The notes under the pieces are model-generated. The model saw only the letters and a program-made list of their open reading frames with translations. It did no database searches and was not told where the DNA came from. Below are positions 34,585-43,900 of a DNA stretch of 64,000 bases, piece by piece (positions within the stretch are counted from its first letter, which is position 1; every line of letters starts with the position of its first letter). The DNA lies in NCBI RefSeq assembly GCF_008000995.1, contig NZ_CP042828.1:930001-994000 (forward strand), read 5' to 3'. The position numbers and the translations under genes were made by a program. The stretch is from Ruania zhangjianzhongii. GTDB lineage: Bacteria; Actinomycetota; Actinomycetes; Actinomycetales; Beutenbergiaceae.

Positions 34585-36516
34585 GTGAATACTCGACCTG
34601 GACGCCTCGGGGTCGGCGTGGTCGGCGCCGGCCGCGTGGGCACCGTTCTGGCCAATGCCCTGCGCTCCACCGGCCACGCCGTGGTCGGGGTCAGCGCCAC
34701 CTCCCAGGACTCCCGAGACCGTGCCGATGCACTGCTCCCAGGGGTGCCGGTGCTCGAGGTCCCGGACGTGGTGGAGCGCAGCGAGCTGGTGCTGCTCACC
34801 GTGCCGGACGATGTCCTCAGTGACCTGGTCACCGGGCTCGCCTCCCTGGGCGCGTTCCAGCCCGGTCAGCTCCTCGTGCACACCGCCGGGCGGTACGGCG
34901 TGGACATCCTCGCCCCAGCACGGGCCTGCGGAGCGATCCCGCTCGCGATCCACCCGGCGATGACGTTCACCGGGACCAGCGTGGACCTCGGCCGGCTCAT
35001 CGGTGCCCCGTTCGCGGTGACGGCGGACGCACCGGTGCTGCCGATCGCGCAGGCCCTCGTCGTGGAGATCGGCGGGGAGCCCGTGGTGCTGCCAGAGGCC
35101 GCCCGCGGCCTGTACCACGCGGCCCTCGCCCACGGGGCGAACCACCTGGTCACCTTGACCAGCCAGGCGATCCGGGTGCTCGGGGCAGCCGGGATCGAGG
35201 ACGGCGGCACTTTGCTCACCCCGCTGCTCACCGCTGCGCTGGACGGCGCGTTGCGCGGCGGGGAGTCCAACCTCACCGGCCCGATCGTGCGTGGCGACGC
35301 GGGGACCGTGGCCGAGCACCTGGCCGCTCTCGGCGCTCTGGCCGGTGCGCACCCGGATCTCGCGGACCTGCCCGCCAGTTACCACACCCTCGCCCGGGCC
35401 ACGGTGCAGCGGGCCCTGGCCAACCTCCGCATCGACGAAGCACAGGCCGCGGCCCTGCTGGACGCCCTCGCCGCGCCCGGCGGAAGCACACCTGCTGGCG
35501 GCAGCCCTGCATCCGCCGAGGTGACCCGGAACGAGGAGGCGATGCCCCCGCCCGCCGGTACGTCCAGTACCTCAGCTGCAGGCGAGATGACCGACCCTGA
35601 CGGTCCCGCCGTCGTGCACACGATCTCCGAGCTACGCGCGGTGCGCTCGCAGTGGCAGGCGACCACCGCCGTCGTGATGACCTTGGGGGCCCTGCACGAG
35701 GGGCATCTGGGGCTGGTGCGTCGCGCCCGAGCGGAGGCGGAACGGGTGATCGTGACGATCTTCGTGAACCCGCTGCAGTTCGGACCGGGCGAGGACTTCG
35801 ACCGCTACCCGCGCGATCTGGAGGCCGACCTGCGGGTGCTGGCAGGGGAGGGGGTGGACCTGGTGTTCGCGCCCTCAGTGGCGCAGATGTACCCCGACGG
35901 CGATCCTCGGGTCTGGGTGCGTGCGGGCGCCATGGGTGAGGTGCTCGAGGGGGCCGCCCGTCCGGGGCACTTCGACGGCATGCTCACCGTGGTGAACAAG
36001 CTGCTGCACCTGACCGCCGCCGACGTGACCGTGTTCGGGCAGAAGGATGCCCAGCAGCTGGCTCTGGTGCGCCGGATGGTGCACGACCAGAACCTCCCGG
36101 TGCGCGTGGAGGCGATCCCGACCGCCCGCGAACAGGACGGACTGGCCAGCTCCAGTCGGAACCGCTACCTCAGCACCGAGGAACGCCAGCAGGCCACCGT
36201 GCTCTCCCGGGCGGTGACCGCGGCTGCGGCTGCGGCGGCTGCCGGCCACCCGGCCGATGAGGTGCGGACGGCCGCGCAGCGCGAGTTCGCCGGGCCGACC
36301 GACGCCTCTGTCGGTGCTGTCGACAGCGTGAGTTTGGTCACGACGGACTACCTAGAACTCGTCGATGAGGGCACGATGGAACCAGTAGCAGCACAGCGAC
36401 GCAGCGGGCGCGCACTACTGGTAGTCGCCGCCCGCGTGGGAAGCACCCGGTTGCTGGATAACACGATCGTGCGCTGGCCGGATGCCGGCGGGGCGGCGAC
36501 AGGAGAGGACTCATGA
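34585..36516 (+). CDS. panC: fusion of a Rossmann/DUF2520 protein with pantothenate synthetase
   Basis: One open frame of 643 codons. Residues 1-300 form a Rossmann domain ([18 protein letters not shown]) plus the DUF2520 domain ([15 protein letters not shown]). After a linker of about 40 residues comes complete Pan[15 protein letters not shown] with the HxGH motif, [17 protein letters not shown] and [10 protein letters not shown]. PanC condenses pantoate and beta-alanine to pantothenate. In most actinobacteria these are two adjacent genes. GTG 34585 is preferred over ATG 34576 because CACAAT lies 7 nt upstream. An internal PanC start (35542 or 35587) is possible, but no well-spaced Shine-Dalgarno is present. 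The stop overlaps panD (ATGA). Confidence 0.88.
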   Translation: MNTRPGRLGVGVVGAGRVGTVLANALRSTGHAVVGVSATSQDSRDRADALLPGVPVLEVPDVVERSELVLLTVPDDVLSDLVTGLASLGAFQPGQLLVHTAGRYGVDILAPARACGAIPLAIHPAMTFTGTSVDLGRLIGAPFAVTADAPVLPIAQALVVEIGGEPVVLPEAARGLYHAALAHGANHLVTLTSQAIRVLGAAGIEDGGTLLTPLLTAALDGALRGGESNLTGPIVRGDAGTVAEHLAALGALAGAHPDLADLPASYHTLARATVQRALANLRIDEAQAAALLDALAAPGGSTPAGGSPASAEVTRNEEAMPPPAGTSSTSAAGEMTDPDGPAVVHTISELRAVRSQWQATTAVVMTLGALHEGHLGLVRRARAEAERVIVTIFVNPLQFGPGEDFDRYPRDLEADLRVLAGEGVDLVFAPSVAQMYPDGDPRVWVRAGAMGEVLEGAARPGHFDGMLTVVNKLLHLTAADVTVFGQKDAQQLALVRRMVHDQNLPVRVEAIPTAREQDGLASSSRNRYLSTEERQQATVLSRAVTAAAAAAAAGHPADEVRTAAQREFAGPTDASVGAVDSVSLVTTDYLELVDEGTMEPVAAQRRSGRALLVVAARVGSTRLLDNTIVRWPDAGGAATGEDS

Positions 36517-36950
36517 GCTCACTGATGCGTCCGATGATGATGGGCAAGATCCACCGCGCCACGGTGACCCAGGCGGACCTGCACTACGTCGGGTCGGTCA
36601 CCATCGATGCCGACCTGCTCACCGCCGCCGATCTGCTCGAAGGTCAGCAGGTGGACGTCGTCGACATCACCAACGGCTCCCGGCTGACCACCTACGCCAT
36701 CGCCGGTCCGGCCGGCTCGGGCGAGGTGTGCATCAACGGCGCCGCCGCCCACCAGGTCCATCCCGGCGACCTGGTGATCATCATCGGCTATGGGCTGATG
36801 TCCGACGCCGAAGCCCGCAGCTACGACCCGCACGTCGTGCACGTGGACGCCGAGAACCGGATCCAGGCGCTCGGTAGCGACCCCGGCGCAGTCCCCGCCG
36901 GCAGCGGTCTGGCCACAGCTGCGGTGAGCTGGCACGGGGGAGTGCACTGA
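36513..36950 (+). CDS. panD: aspartate 1-decarboxylase
   Basis: A 145-aa pyruvoyl enzyme making beta-alanine, the co-substrate of PanC. The self-cleavage site Gly27-Ser28 is in [26 protein letters not shown] and [17 protein letters not shown] are family signatures. The ATGA overlap with panC means both pantothenate steps are co-translated. The C-terminus is longer than in E. coli PanD by about 15-20 residues, as usual in actinobacteria. Confidence 0.96.
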   Translation: MSSLMRPMMMGKIHRATVTQADLHYVGSVTIDADLLTAADLLEGQQVDVVDITNGSRLTTYAIAGPAGSGEVCINGAAAHQVHPGDLVIIIGYGLMSDAEARSYDPHVVHVDAENRIQALGSDPGAVPAGSGLATAAVSWHGGVH

Positions 36951-36967
36951 CCCCAGCCGGGTGATCG

Positions 36968-36973
36968 TACGAT
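36968..36973 (+). promoter_or_regulatory. -10-like hexamer for a leaderless lysS start
   Basis: TACGAT lies 6 nt before the GTG at 36980. Confidence 0.5.
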
Positions 36974-36979
36974 TGAGGG

Positions 36980-38530
36980 GTGACCGAGACCGCCGAGAAC
37001 CCCGCCACCGCCCCCGCCGAGGCTGATCACACTGCCGTCGACGGCGCTTCCGCACCCGAGCAGGTCCGGGTGCGCCTGGCCAAGCGCGAGCGGATGCTGG
37101 CGGCCGGAACCGAGCCCTACCCGGTCGCCGTGCCGGTCACCCACAGCATCGCCGAGGTGCGCCAGCGGTACGCCGATGCCCTCGCGCCCGGGGAGGAGAC
37201 CGAGGACCAGGTGGGAGTATCCGGCCGGGTGGTGTACCTGCGCAACACTGGCAAGCTGTGCTTCGCCACGGTGCAGGACGGTGCCGGGAACACCCTGCAG
37301 TACATGATCTCCCAGCGCGAGATCGGCGATGACTCGATGGCGCAGTTCAAGGCGGATATCGACCTGGGGGACCACCTGTTCGCTCACGGCCGGGTGATCG
37401 CCTCCCGGCGTGGGGAACTGTCCCTCTTCGTCGACTCCTGGACGCTGGCCGCGAAAGCGCTCCGGCCTCTGCCGGCCCTGCACAAGGAGTCCTCGGAGGA
37501 GAACCGGGTGCGCCGCCGGCATGTGGACCTGATCACCCGTCCGGCCGCACGGGACATGATCCGCCTGCGTGCCGCCGTGGTGCGATCCCTGCGCGAGACG
37601 TTCCACCAGCGGGACTTTCTCGAGCTGGAGACACCGATGCTGCAAACGATGCACGGCGGCGCCACTGCTCGTCCGTTCATGACGCACATGAATGCGTTCG
37701 ACTTGGATCTGTATCTGCGGATCGCACCTGAACTGTTCCTCAAGCGGGCGGTAGTGGGTGGAATCGAGCGGGTCTTCGAGATCAACCGCAACTTCCGCAA
37801 CGAAGGTGCTGATTCCAGCCATTCTCCGGAATTCGCGATGCTGGAGGCGTACGAGGCATACGGCGACTACAACTCGATGGCTGTGCTCACCCGGCACCTG
37901 GTGGTGACCGCAGCAGAAGAAGCACTCGGCACCACCGTCCTCACCCTTGGCGACGGCAGCGAGTACGACATCGGTGGCGAATGGTCCGATATTCAACTGT
38001 ATCCCTCACTCTCGGCAGCATGTGGCGAAGAGATCACCCCCGAGACGCCGCTGGAACACCTTCTTGCCCTGGCCGACCGAGTAGGTCTGTCCATCGATCC
38101 CAAGACCGCGATCAGCGGAAAGGTCGCCGAAGAACTCTGGGAGCACTTTGTGGGCGATGCGCTGCACGCTCCCACCTTCGTGCGAGACTTCCCGATCGAT
38201 ACCTCACCGTTGACCCGCGGACACCGTTCCATCCCTGGTGTGGCCGAGAAATGGGATCTCTATGTGCGCGGCTTCGAGCTCGCCACGGCCTATTCGGAGC
38301 TGGTGGACCCGGTGGTGCAGCGGGAGCGGTTCGAAGCCCAGGCGCGCCTGGCTGCACGCGGGGATGCAGAAGCGATGAGCGTGGACGAGGAGTTCCTCCA
38401 GGCGATGGAGTACGGAATGCCCCCCTCCGGAGGAATGGGGATGGGGCTTGATCGATTGCTGATGGCCCTGACCGGTCTCGGTATCCGCGAAACGATTCCC
38501 TTCCCGCTGGTGAAGCCGGTGGAAAACTGA
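36980..38530 (+). CDS. lysS: lysyl-tRNA synthetase, class II
   Basis: A 516-aa class II synthetase. The N-terminal OB fold ([20 protein letters not shown]) precedes the catalytic core. Motif 2 is [14 protein letters not shown] and motif 3 is [16 protein letters not shown]. It charges tRNA(Lys). The N-terminal 25 residues are Ala/Glu-rich and variable. GTG 36980 is in a leaderless context 30 bp after panD. From about 37650 the codon choice is slightly less G/C-biased than in the 5' half, but the frame is intact. The stop overlaps the next small gene (TGATG). Confidence 0.96.
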   Translation: MTETAENPATAPAEADHTAVDGASAPEQVRVRLAKRERMLAAGTEPYPVAVPVTHSIAEVRQRYADALAPGEETEDQVGVSGRVVYLRNTGKLCFATVQDGAGNTLQYMISQREIGDDSMAQFKADIDLGDHLFAHGRVIASRRGELSLFVDSWTLAAKALRPLPALHKESSEENRVRRRHVDLITRPAARDMIRLRAAVVRSLRETFHQRDFLELETPMLQTMHGGATARPFMTHMNAFDLDLYLRIAPELFLKRAVVGGIERVFEINRNFRNEGADSSHSPEFAMLEAYEAYGDYNSMAVLTRHLVVTAAEEALGTTVLTLGDGSEYDIGGEWSDIQLYPSLSAACGEEITPETPLEHLLALADRVGLSIDPKTAISGKVAEELWEHFVGDALHAPTFVRDFPIDTSPLTRGHRSIPGVAEKWDLYVRGFELATAYSELVDPVVQRERFEAQARLAARGDAEAMSVDEEFLQAMEYGMPPSGGMGMGLDRLLMALTGLGIRETIPFPLVKPVEN

Positions 38531-38700
38531 TGGCGAGCTTCACCGACATCGTCGTGGCGCTGGCACCACCCTTGGGTCTGGCCACGTTGTTTATCATTGC
38601 CATTCGCACGATGATCACCGCAGACCGGAGGGAACGGCGGGCGCAAGCACGTCTCGACGCCGAACAGGACGCGGAGACTAACCAGTCCGCCGATTCCTGA
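38530..38700 (+). CDS. small single-pass membrane protein downstream of lysS
   Basis: A 56-codon gene starting in the TGATG overlap with the lysS stop. The product begins [16 protein letters not shown], has one hydrophobic segment (about residues 8-28) and then a charged tail (TADRRERRAQARLDAEQD). A small protein of this type between lysS and lsr2 occurs in several actinobacteria, from memory. The overlap implies co-translation with lysS. The function is unknown. Confidence 0.65.
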   Translation: MASFTDIVVALAPPLGLATLFIIAIRTMITADRRERRAQARLDAEQDAETNQSADS

Positions 38701-38715
38701 TCTCTGCGATATCTT

Positions 38716-38745
38716 TTGACATCACTACCAGCGTCGTGACAATGT
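38716..38745 (+). promoter_or_regulatory. promoter of lsr2
   Basis: TTGACA (38716-38721) and CAATGT (38740-38745) are 18 bp apart in a locally AT-richer stretch. They lie 52 bp before the lsr2 start, which has its own AAGGA site. Confidence 0.6.
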
Positions 38746-38797
38746 AGTTTCCCGCGTGGCACTCGCCGCGACGAAATCTGCGACGAAGGAATGTGCG

Positions 38798-39124
38798 ATG
38801 GCCCAGAAGGTTCGCGTCCTGCTCATCGATGATGTCGATGGGTCGGATGCAGAAGAGACGGTGACGTTTGCGCTGGACGGCGTCACCTACGAGATCGACC
38901 TGAACGTTAAGAACGCCGCAAAGTTGCGTGATGCTTTCGCGCCATGGGTCGCCTCGGGCCGACGCAGCGGTGGCCGAAAGATCTCCGGCCGTCGGGGCAC
39001 TGTGCGTAGCGGCCCCTCGGAATCCCAGAAGATTCGGGAATGGGCCAAGGAGAATGGCTACAAGGTCAGCGACCGGGGCCGCGTCTCCGCCGAGATCCGT
39101 GAGGCCTACGCCAAGGCGCACTGA
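38798..39124 (+). CDS. lsr2: Lsr2 nucleoid-associated protein
   Basis: A 108-aa H-NS-like DNA-bridging protein of actinobacteria that silences AT-rich, often horizontally acquired, DNA. The N-terminal dimerisation domain starts MAQKVRVLLIDDVDGSDAEE. The C-terminal DNA-binding domain holds the AT-hook-like RGR in VSDRGRVSAEIREAYAKAH. AAGGA lies 8 nt before ATG 38798; upstream in-frame codons belong to the 5' leader. It has its own promoter after lysS. Confidence 0.96.
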   Translation: MAQKVRVLLIDDVDGSDAEETVTFALDGVTYEIDLNVKNAAKLRDAFAPWVASGRRSGGRKISGRRGTVRSGPSESQKIREWAKENGYKVSDRGRVSAEIREAYAKAH

Positions 39125-39170
39125 TCGAGAAGTCAGCAGTTCATGGCACTCCATCGTAGGGTGGGGTGCC

Positions 39171-40187
39171 ATGAACACGTTGAGGCAGTTCTGGATCGGT
39201 ACGAAGGCCCAGGACAACTCCAGCGGGATCTGGCGATTCCAGCGCGAATCGGGTAGTTCCTGGAGTGAGGTCACCGCCAAGCTGATGGCCGTGGCGCCGA
39301 TGCCGACCTTCCTTGCCGTCCACCCGCACGCCGAGCGTCTCTACGCCGTGGGTGAAGGGAAGAGGGGTGGAGTCGCGTCCTACGACGTCGGCACCGACTG
39401 CACGCTGCACCGCACCGGCACCGTCGCCAGCGGGGGACAGGGCCCCTGCCACCTGCTGGTCCACCCGCAGGGGCACTGGGTGTACGTGGCGAACTACGGT
39501 GACGGCACCCTCGGTGCCATCGAGCTCACCGAGGCCGGCAACGTCGACGAGCACGTGCGCACCTACACCCACAGCGGCTCCGGCCCGGTGGCGGACCGGC
39601 AGGAGCGCTCACACGCGCACTTCTGCGCGCTCAGCCCCGGCGGTGACTGGCTGATCGTGACCGACCTGGGCACCGATGAGCTGCGTGCCTACCCGCTCGA
39701 CGACGGTCTGCCGGAGGACGAGCCGGTCCTGACCCAGCTCCCGGCCGGGTTCGGGCCGCGACACCTCGCGATGGCCGGGGAGCACGTGTACGTGGCCGGT
39801 GAGCTCAGTGGCGAGGTAGCCACGCTCGCCTGGGACGAGGGCACCGGGCAGGGTGAGGTCCTGCACCAGGAGCCTGCTTCAGTGGCCGAGGGGCTGCACC
39901 AGCTGTCGCACATCGAGCGTGCCGGTGACCGGCTCTTCGTCGGTGTCCGCGGCGCGGACACGCTCGCTACGTTGGGCGATCGCCGAGGACGGTGCCAGCA
40001 CTACGCTGCTCGGCGAGGTCGCCACCGGCGCCTGGCCGCGCCACCTCAACGTCGCCGGCGACGTTGTGCTGGTGGCCGGAGAGAACGCCGACGTCGTTGC
40101 CGTGCACCCGATCGTCGACGGGCAGGCACGCGAGGCGACACCGAGGAGATCGCGGTCCCCGGACCGATGTGCGTGCTGCCGATGTGA
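39171..40187 (+). pseudogene. lactonase family (6-phosphogluconolactonase-like beta-propeller) with two frameshifts
   Basis: The first 267 or so codons encode a seven-bladed-propeller lactonase (FWIGTKAQDNSSGIW, HPHAERLYAVGE, RSHAHFCALSPGGDWLIVTD, GFGPRHLAMAG). After ADTLATL near 39971 the frame is lost and the family sequence (AIAEDGASTTLLGEV ... WPRHLNVAGDVVLVAG) continues one frame over. Near 40135 it returns to the first frame (TEEIAVPGPMCVLPM) and ends at 40187. One extra base and one missing base explain this. It is either a pseudogene or two sequencing errors. Uncorrected, the middle of the C-terminal part becomes Arg-rich nonsense. The start ATG 39171 has TAGGGT 8 nt upstream. Confidence 0.8.
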
Positions 40188-40249
40188 GCGGCGCCCGGCC
40201 GGCGGCTGGGCAATGAGGTGGGTGGCGGCAAGCGGTGCCCGTGATGCGG

Positions 40250-40255
40250 CACACT
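40250..40255 (+). promoter_or_regulatory. -10-like hexamer for a leaderless gpmA start
   Basis: CACACT lies 6 nt before ATG 40262, as before the oxidoreductase at 5124. Confidence 0.45.
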
Positions 40256-40261
40256 GGAACC

Positions 40262-40999
40262 ATGACGTACACGCTGGTACTGCTCCGCCATGGCGAGAGC
40301 GAATGGAACGCGAAGAACCTCTTCACCGGTTGGGTGGATGTGCCGCTCTCGGAGAAGGGGGTCGCCGAGGCTGAACGGGGCGGGAAGCTGCTCACCGACG
40401 CGGGGGTGCTGCCCGACGTCGTGCACACCTCCCTGCTCCGCCGGGCGATCACCACCGCGAACCTCTCCCTGAATGCCGCCGACCGGCACTGGATCGACGT
40501 CAAGCGGTCCTGGCGGCTGAACGAGCGGCACTACGGCGCGCTCCAGGGCAAGGACAAGAAGCAGGTCCGGGACGAGTTCGGCGAAGAGCAGTTCATGACC
40601 TGGCGTCGCTCCTACGATGTGCCGCCGCCGCCGATCGAGTCCGGCTCGGAGTACTCCCAGGCTGCCGATCCGCGGTACGCCGGTGAGCCGATCCCGGCCA
40701 CGGAGTGCCTCAAGGATGTTCTTGGCCGCGCACTGCCCTACTGGGAGAGCGAGGTCGTGCCCGACCTGCGCGCCGGCAAGGTGGTGCTGGTGGCCGCGCA
40801 CGGCAACTCGCTGCGCGCCATCATCAAGCACCTGGACGGCATCGACGACGAGACGATCGCGGGTCTGAACGTGCCGACCGGGATCCCGCTGGTTTATGAG
40901 CTGGACGAGGCCTTCAGGCCGACGGTGCCCGGTGGTCAGTACCTGGACCCGGAGGCCGCCAAGGACGCGATCGCGGCGGTCGCCAACCAGGGCCGCTGA
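40262..40999 (+). CDS. gpmA: 2,3-bisphosphoglycerate-dependent phosphoglycerate mutase
   Basis: A 245-aa glycolytic enzyme interconverting 3- and 2-phosphoglycerate. The phospho-histidine loop is [12 protein letters not shown], followed by [15 protein letters not shown]. The second catalytic His is in [20 protein letters not shown]. The length fits the bacterial GpmA family. It is probably leaderless. It is convergent with phoU across 203 bp holding a dispersed element; in actinobacteria gpmA commonly neighbours the senX3-regX3/phoU region. Confidence 0.96.
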   Translation: MTYTLVLLRHGESEWNAKNLFTGWVDVPLSEKGVAEAERGGKLLTDAGVLPDVVHTSLLRRAITTANLSLNAADRHWIDVKRSWRLNERHYGALQGKDKKQVRDEFGEEQFMTWRRSYDVPPPPIESGSEYSQAADPRYAGEPIPATECLKDVLGRALPYWESEVVPDLRAGKVVLVAAHGNSLRAIIKHLDGIDDETIAGLNVPTGIPLVYELDEAFRPTVPGGQYLDPEAAKDAIAAVANQGR

Positions 41000-41030
41000 C
41001 CCGGGCTTCCGCCGTCCAGCAGTCACCGGC

Positions 41031-41081
41031 TGAATCGATGCAGTCGTTACGGCGCGCGGTCAGTAGTGCTCCCGGGTATCG
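41031..41081 (+). repeat. dispersed 3'-end element, copy 2
   Basis: TGAATCGATGCAGTCG at 41031 is followed 42 bp later by CGGGTATCG, the same architecture as copies 1 and 3. It lies 31 bp past the gpmA stop. A CCCGG/CCGGG pairing follows CGGGTATCG. The rest of the 41000-41202 gap is GC-rich repetitive sequence without a gene. Confidence 0.6.
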
Positions 41082-41202
41082 CCTGACCGGGCGCACTGCC
41101 GAATCGGTCGGCCCGCTGGGCGTGCGGCGCCAGGCCCGCTGACCGTGCGGCGCCGAGCCCGCTGGCGCGCCGGGCGGTCTGCGGAGCCGCGCTGGCCTGC
41201 GG

Positions 41203-41859
41203 TCAGTCGGCGGTGACGTTCTCCAGCTCGCCGGTGACCAGGTAGGCGATCCGCTGCGCGACCGAGACTGCGTGGTCACCGAACCGCTCGTAGAACCGGG
41301 CCAACAAGGTCACGTCTACGGTCTGGGTGGTGCTGCCCTCCCAGTCGGCCGCCAACGTGGTGGCGAAGGTGCGCTGGTGCAGGGTGTCGAGCATGTCGTC
41401 GTCGGACTCCACCTGGGCGGCCAGGGCCACATCGTGAGTCTCCAGCAGCCGGACCACGTTACCGGCGACGGTGTTCGCCGCCTCCGCCAGCTCGGCGAAC
41501 ACGTCCTCGGCCTGCCCCGGGAGCACCTGGGCCGGGTAGCGCAGCCGGGTCACCTGGGCGATATGCCGGGCGAGGTCACCCATCCGCTCGATCGATGCGC
41601 TGATCCGCAGACCGGAAACGATCACGCGCAGGTCGGTGGCCACCGGCTGCTGGCGGGCCAGCAGAGTGATGCACCGCTCGTCCAGGTCGCGCTCGATCGC
41701 GTCGATCGCTCCGTCCGCGGCGATCACCTCCTCCGCTAGCTGCAGGTCGGCCGTGGCTAGCGCGATCGAGGCTTCGCGCACCCCCGTCTGTACCTGTCTC
41801 GCCATCTGCAGCAGGCCCTCGCCCACCTGACTGAGCTCCTGCTCGAAGATCGCGCGCAT
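41203..41859 (-). CDS. phoU: phosphate signaling complex protein PhoU
   Basis: A 218-aa all-helical protein of two PhoU repeats. The characteristic E(D)xxxD metal-binding helices are seen as IDAIERDLDERCITLL, SIERMGDLARHIAQV and FYERFGDHAVSVAQRI. PhoU links the Pst transporter to the phosphate two-component system and restrains signalling when phosphate is ample. ATG 41859 gives the standard N-terminus MRAIFEQEL, with AGGAGAGG about ten bases upstream. It is divergent from senX3 across a region with a PHO-box-like repeat. Confidence 0.95.
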   Translation of the reverse strand: MRAIFEQELSQVGEGLLQMARQVQTGVREASIALATADLQLAEEVIAADGAIDAIERDLDERCITLLARQQPVATDLRVIVSGLRISASIERMGDLARHIAQVTRLRYPAQVLPGQAEDVFAELAEAANTVAGNVVRLLETHDVALAAQVESDDDMLDTLHQRTFATTLAADWEGSTTQTVDVTLLARFYERFGDHAVSVAQRIAYLVTGELENVTAD

Positions 41860-41922
41860 CCTGGTCCATCCTCTCCTGGGCATCGGTAGATGCCACACAC
41901 GCTCCAACGATCTCACGCGGAC

Positions 41923-41950
41923 GTGAACGGGGGTCGGCGGGGGAGTGAAC
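41923..41950 (-). promoter_or_regulatory. PHO-box-like GTTCAC direct repeat between phoU and senX3
   Basis: On the minus strand GTTCAC occurs twice (complement of 41945-41950 and 41923-41928), 22 bp apart, which is two 11-bp units. Streptomyces PhoP boxes are 11-bp GTTCACC direct repeats, and the RegX3 regulator encoded next door is its counterpart. It is likely an autoregulatory site for phoU and/or senX3-regX3. Confidence 0.5.
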
Positions 41951-41998
41951 ATCTGGTCGCTACCAGGCCAGGGGCCCAGAGTCGCGTCCGGCCCGCAC

Positions 41999-42004
41999 TA
42001 GTCT
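41999..42004 (+). promoter_or_regulatory. -10-like hexamer for a leaderless senX3 start
   Basis: TAGTCT lies 7 nt before the GTG at 42012. Confidence 0.5.
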
Positions 42005-42011
42005 GACCCCT

Positions 42012-43208
42012 GTGGAGCAGATGTGGCTAGTGGTCGGGGTCGGTCTGCTGGGCCTGTTCGTCGGCGCCAGCGCGGTCCTGGCCTTCCGCGTCTCCGAAGC
42101 CGCCCAACGGAGCGAGCGCCCCGCTGCTGCGACGCCGGCCAGCGTGTCCGACGACGTCGCCGCCCTGCTCTCCGCACTACGGTCCACCTCGATCCTGCTG
42201 GGCCCGGACGACGAGGTGTTGCGCGCCACCCCGGATGCCTACAGCGCCGGCCTGGTGCGGGCTGGGCACCTGACGCATCCGGCCCTGACCGAGCTGGCGG
42301 CACGGGTGCGCCGAACCGGTACGAGTGCTGATGAGCCGATGCTGGTACCGCGCTCGAGCGTGCCCGGATCGGACCGACTCGCCTTTGAAGTGCGGATCGC
42401 CCCACTGAGCGGCGGCCGGATGCTGGTGCTCGCGGAGGACCGGACCGCCGAACGCCGGGTGGAAGAGGTCCGCCGGGACTTCGTGGCCAACGTCTCGCAC
42501 GAGCTGAAGACCCCGGTGGGCGCGATCGCGCTGCTGGCAGAGACCGCTGCGGACGCGGCCGACGACCCCGACGCCGTGCGGCACTTCGCTGCCAGCATGC
42601 AGCGCGAGTCCACTCGGCTGTCCGCCCTGGTTCAGGAGATCATCGAGCTGTCCCGGCTCCAGGCTCCGGAACAGGACGTGGACTTCGTCCACGTTGCCCT
42701 CGACGAGGTGATCGCCGAGTCCGTGGACCGCGTACGGGTGGAGGCCGACGCACGGCAGGTGAGTATCGCCGTCGGCGGACGCAGTGATCTGCACGTGCTC
42801 GGTGACCACGGCCTCGTGGTGACCGCACTGCGTAACCTGCTCGACAACGCACTGCGCTACTCACCCGATGGCACGCAGGTGAGCATCGGGGTGCGCAGCA
42901 CCGGCGAGATCGCTGAGATCGCAGTGGTGGACCAGGGGGTGGGGCTCACCCCGGAGCAGCAGGAGCGGGTGTTCGAACGCTTCTACCGGGTGGATCACGC
43001 CCGCTCCCGCGAGACCGGCGGTACCGGCCTGGGGCTGAGCATCGTCAAGCACGTGGCCGCCAACCATGGCGGCGAGGTTCGGCTCTGGTCCGCACCTGGC
43101 CGAGGATCGACCTTCACCCTGCGCATCCCGTTGGCCGACGCCGACGCCGCACAGGCCCCATCAGCAGACAGCCCCGCGCCCGACGGCGCAGAAGGAGAGA
43201 ACCAGTGA
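42012..43208 (+). CDS. senX3: sensor histidine kinase SenX3
   Basis: A 398-aa kinase of the phosphate-sensing system. One N-terminal membrane segment (MWLVVGVGLLGLFVGASAVL, residues 4-23) precedes a PAS-like region. The HisKA domain has VSHELKTPVG with phospho-acceptor His163. The HATPase domain has NLLDNALRYSPDG, VVDQGVGL and GGTGLGLSIVKH. The layout, the absence of an extracellular sensor and the neighbours phoU and regX3 identify SenX3. The start is GTG in a leaderless context, and the stop overlaps regX3 (GTGA). Confidence 0.93.
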   Translation: MEQMWLVVGVGLLGLFVGASAVLAFRVSEAAQRSERPAAATPASVSDDVAALLSALRSTSILLGPDDEVLRATPDAYSAGLVRAGHLTHPALTELAARVRRTGTSADEPMLVPRSSVPGSDRLAFEVRIAPLSGGRMLVLAEDRTAERRVEEVRRDFVANVSHELKTPVGAIALLAETAADAADDPDAVRHFAASMQRESTRLSALVQEIIELSRLQAPEQDVDFVHVALDEVIAESVDRVRVEADARQVSIAVGGRSDLHVLGDHGLVVTALRNLLDNALRYSPDGTQVSIGVRSTGEIAEIAVVDQGVGLTPEQQERVFERFYRVDHARSRETGGTGLGLSIVKHVAANHGGEVRLWSAPGRGSTFTLRIPLADADAAQAPSADSPAPDGAEGENQ

Positions 43209-43894
43209 CCCGCATTCTGCTCGTCGAGGACGAGGAGTCCTACCGGGAGCCGTTGACCTACCAGCTCACCCGCGAAGGGTACGAGGTGAAGGCCGTGGCC
43301 GACGGCGCCGAGGCGCTGGTCGAGTTCGCCCGCACCGAGCCTGATCTGGTGCTGCTGGACCTGATGTTGCCCGGGATGTCCGGGGTGGAGGTCTGCCGTG
43401 AGCTGCGGCGCACGTCTTCGGTGCCGGTGATCATGCTCACGGCCAAGGACAGCGAGATCGACAAGGTCGTCGGCTTGGAGATCGGGGCCGATGACTACGT
43501 GACCAAGCCGTACTCCTTCCGCGAGCTGCTGGCCAGGATCCGTGCGGTGCTGCGCCGTGGCACGGAGTCCGGCGAGCACACCGACGACGCCCACCTGGCG
43601 GTGGGCCGGATCCGGATGGACACCGACCGGCACGAGGTTCAGGTCGACGGCGCCGAGGTAGCCCTGCCGCTCCGCGAGTTCGAGCTCCTCGAGCTGTTCC
43701 TGCGCAACCCGGACCGGGTGCTCACCCGGGGTCAGCTGATCGACCGGGTGTGGGGTGCGGACTATGTCGGCGACACCAAGACCCTCGACGTGCACGTGAA
43801 GCGGCTGCGCGCCAAGATCGAGCAGGACCCGGTCAGCCCGACAGTGCTGGTCACCGTGCGCGGGCTCGGCTACAAGCTGGTCGCCTCGGACTGA
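43205..43894 (+). CDS. regX3: response regulator RegX3
   Basis: A 229-aa OmpR-type regulator. The receiver domain has LLVEDEES and phospho-acceptor Asp52 in LVLLDLMLPGM, with Lys in DDYVTKPYS. The C-terminal winged helix has LPLREFELLELFLRNPDRVLTR-type sequence and ends GYKLVASD. It responds to phosphate limitation through SenX3. Its GTG overlaps the senX3 stop. It is convergent with the lipoprotein gene, six bases between stops. Confidence 0.94.
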   Translation: MTRILLVEDEESYREPLTYQLTREGYEVKAVADGAEALVEFARTEPDLVLLDLMLPGMSGVEVCRELRRTSSVPVIMLTAKDSEIDKVVGLEIGADDYVTKPYSFRELLARIRAVLRRGTESGEHTDDAHLAVGRIRMDTDRHEVQVDGAEVALPLREFELLELFLRNPDRVLTRGQLIDRVWGADYVGDTKTLDVHVKRLRAKIEQDPVSPTVLVTVRGLGYKLVASD

Positions 43895-43900
43895 GGAGGG

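Noticed and set aside
35542-36516. PanC as a separate gene starting at an internal ATG
   Set aside because: AGGAGG is only 2 nt from ATG 35542, and ATG 35587 has only a weak site. The uninterrupted frame favours a fusion, though internal initiation is not excluded.
38756-38797. Earlier lsr2 start at 38756
   Set aside because: It would add 14 residues not seen in Lsr2 proteins, and AAGGA is correctly spaced for ATG 38798.
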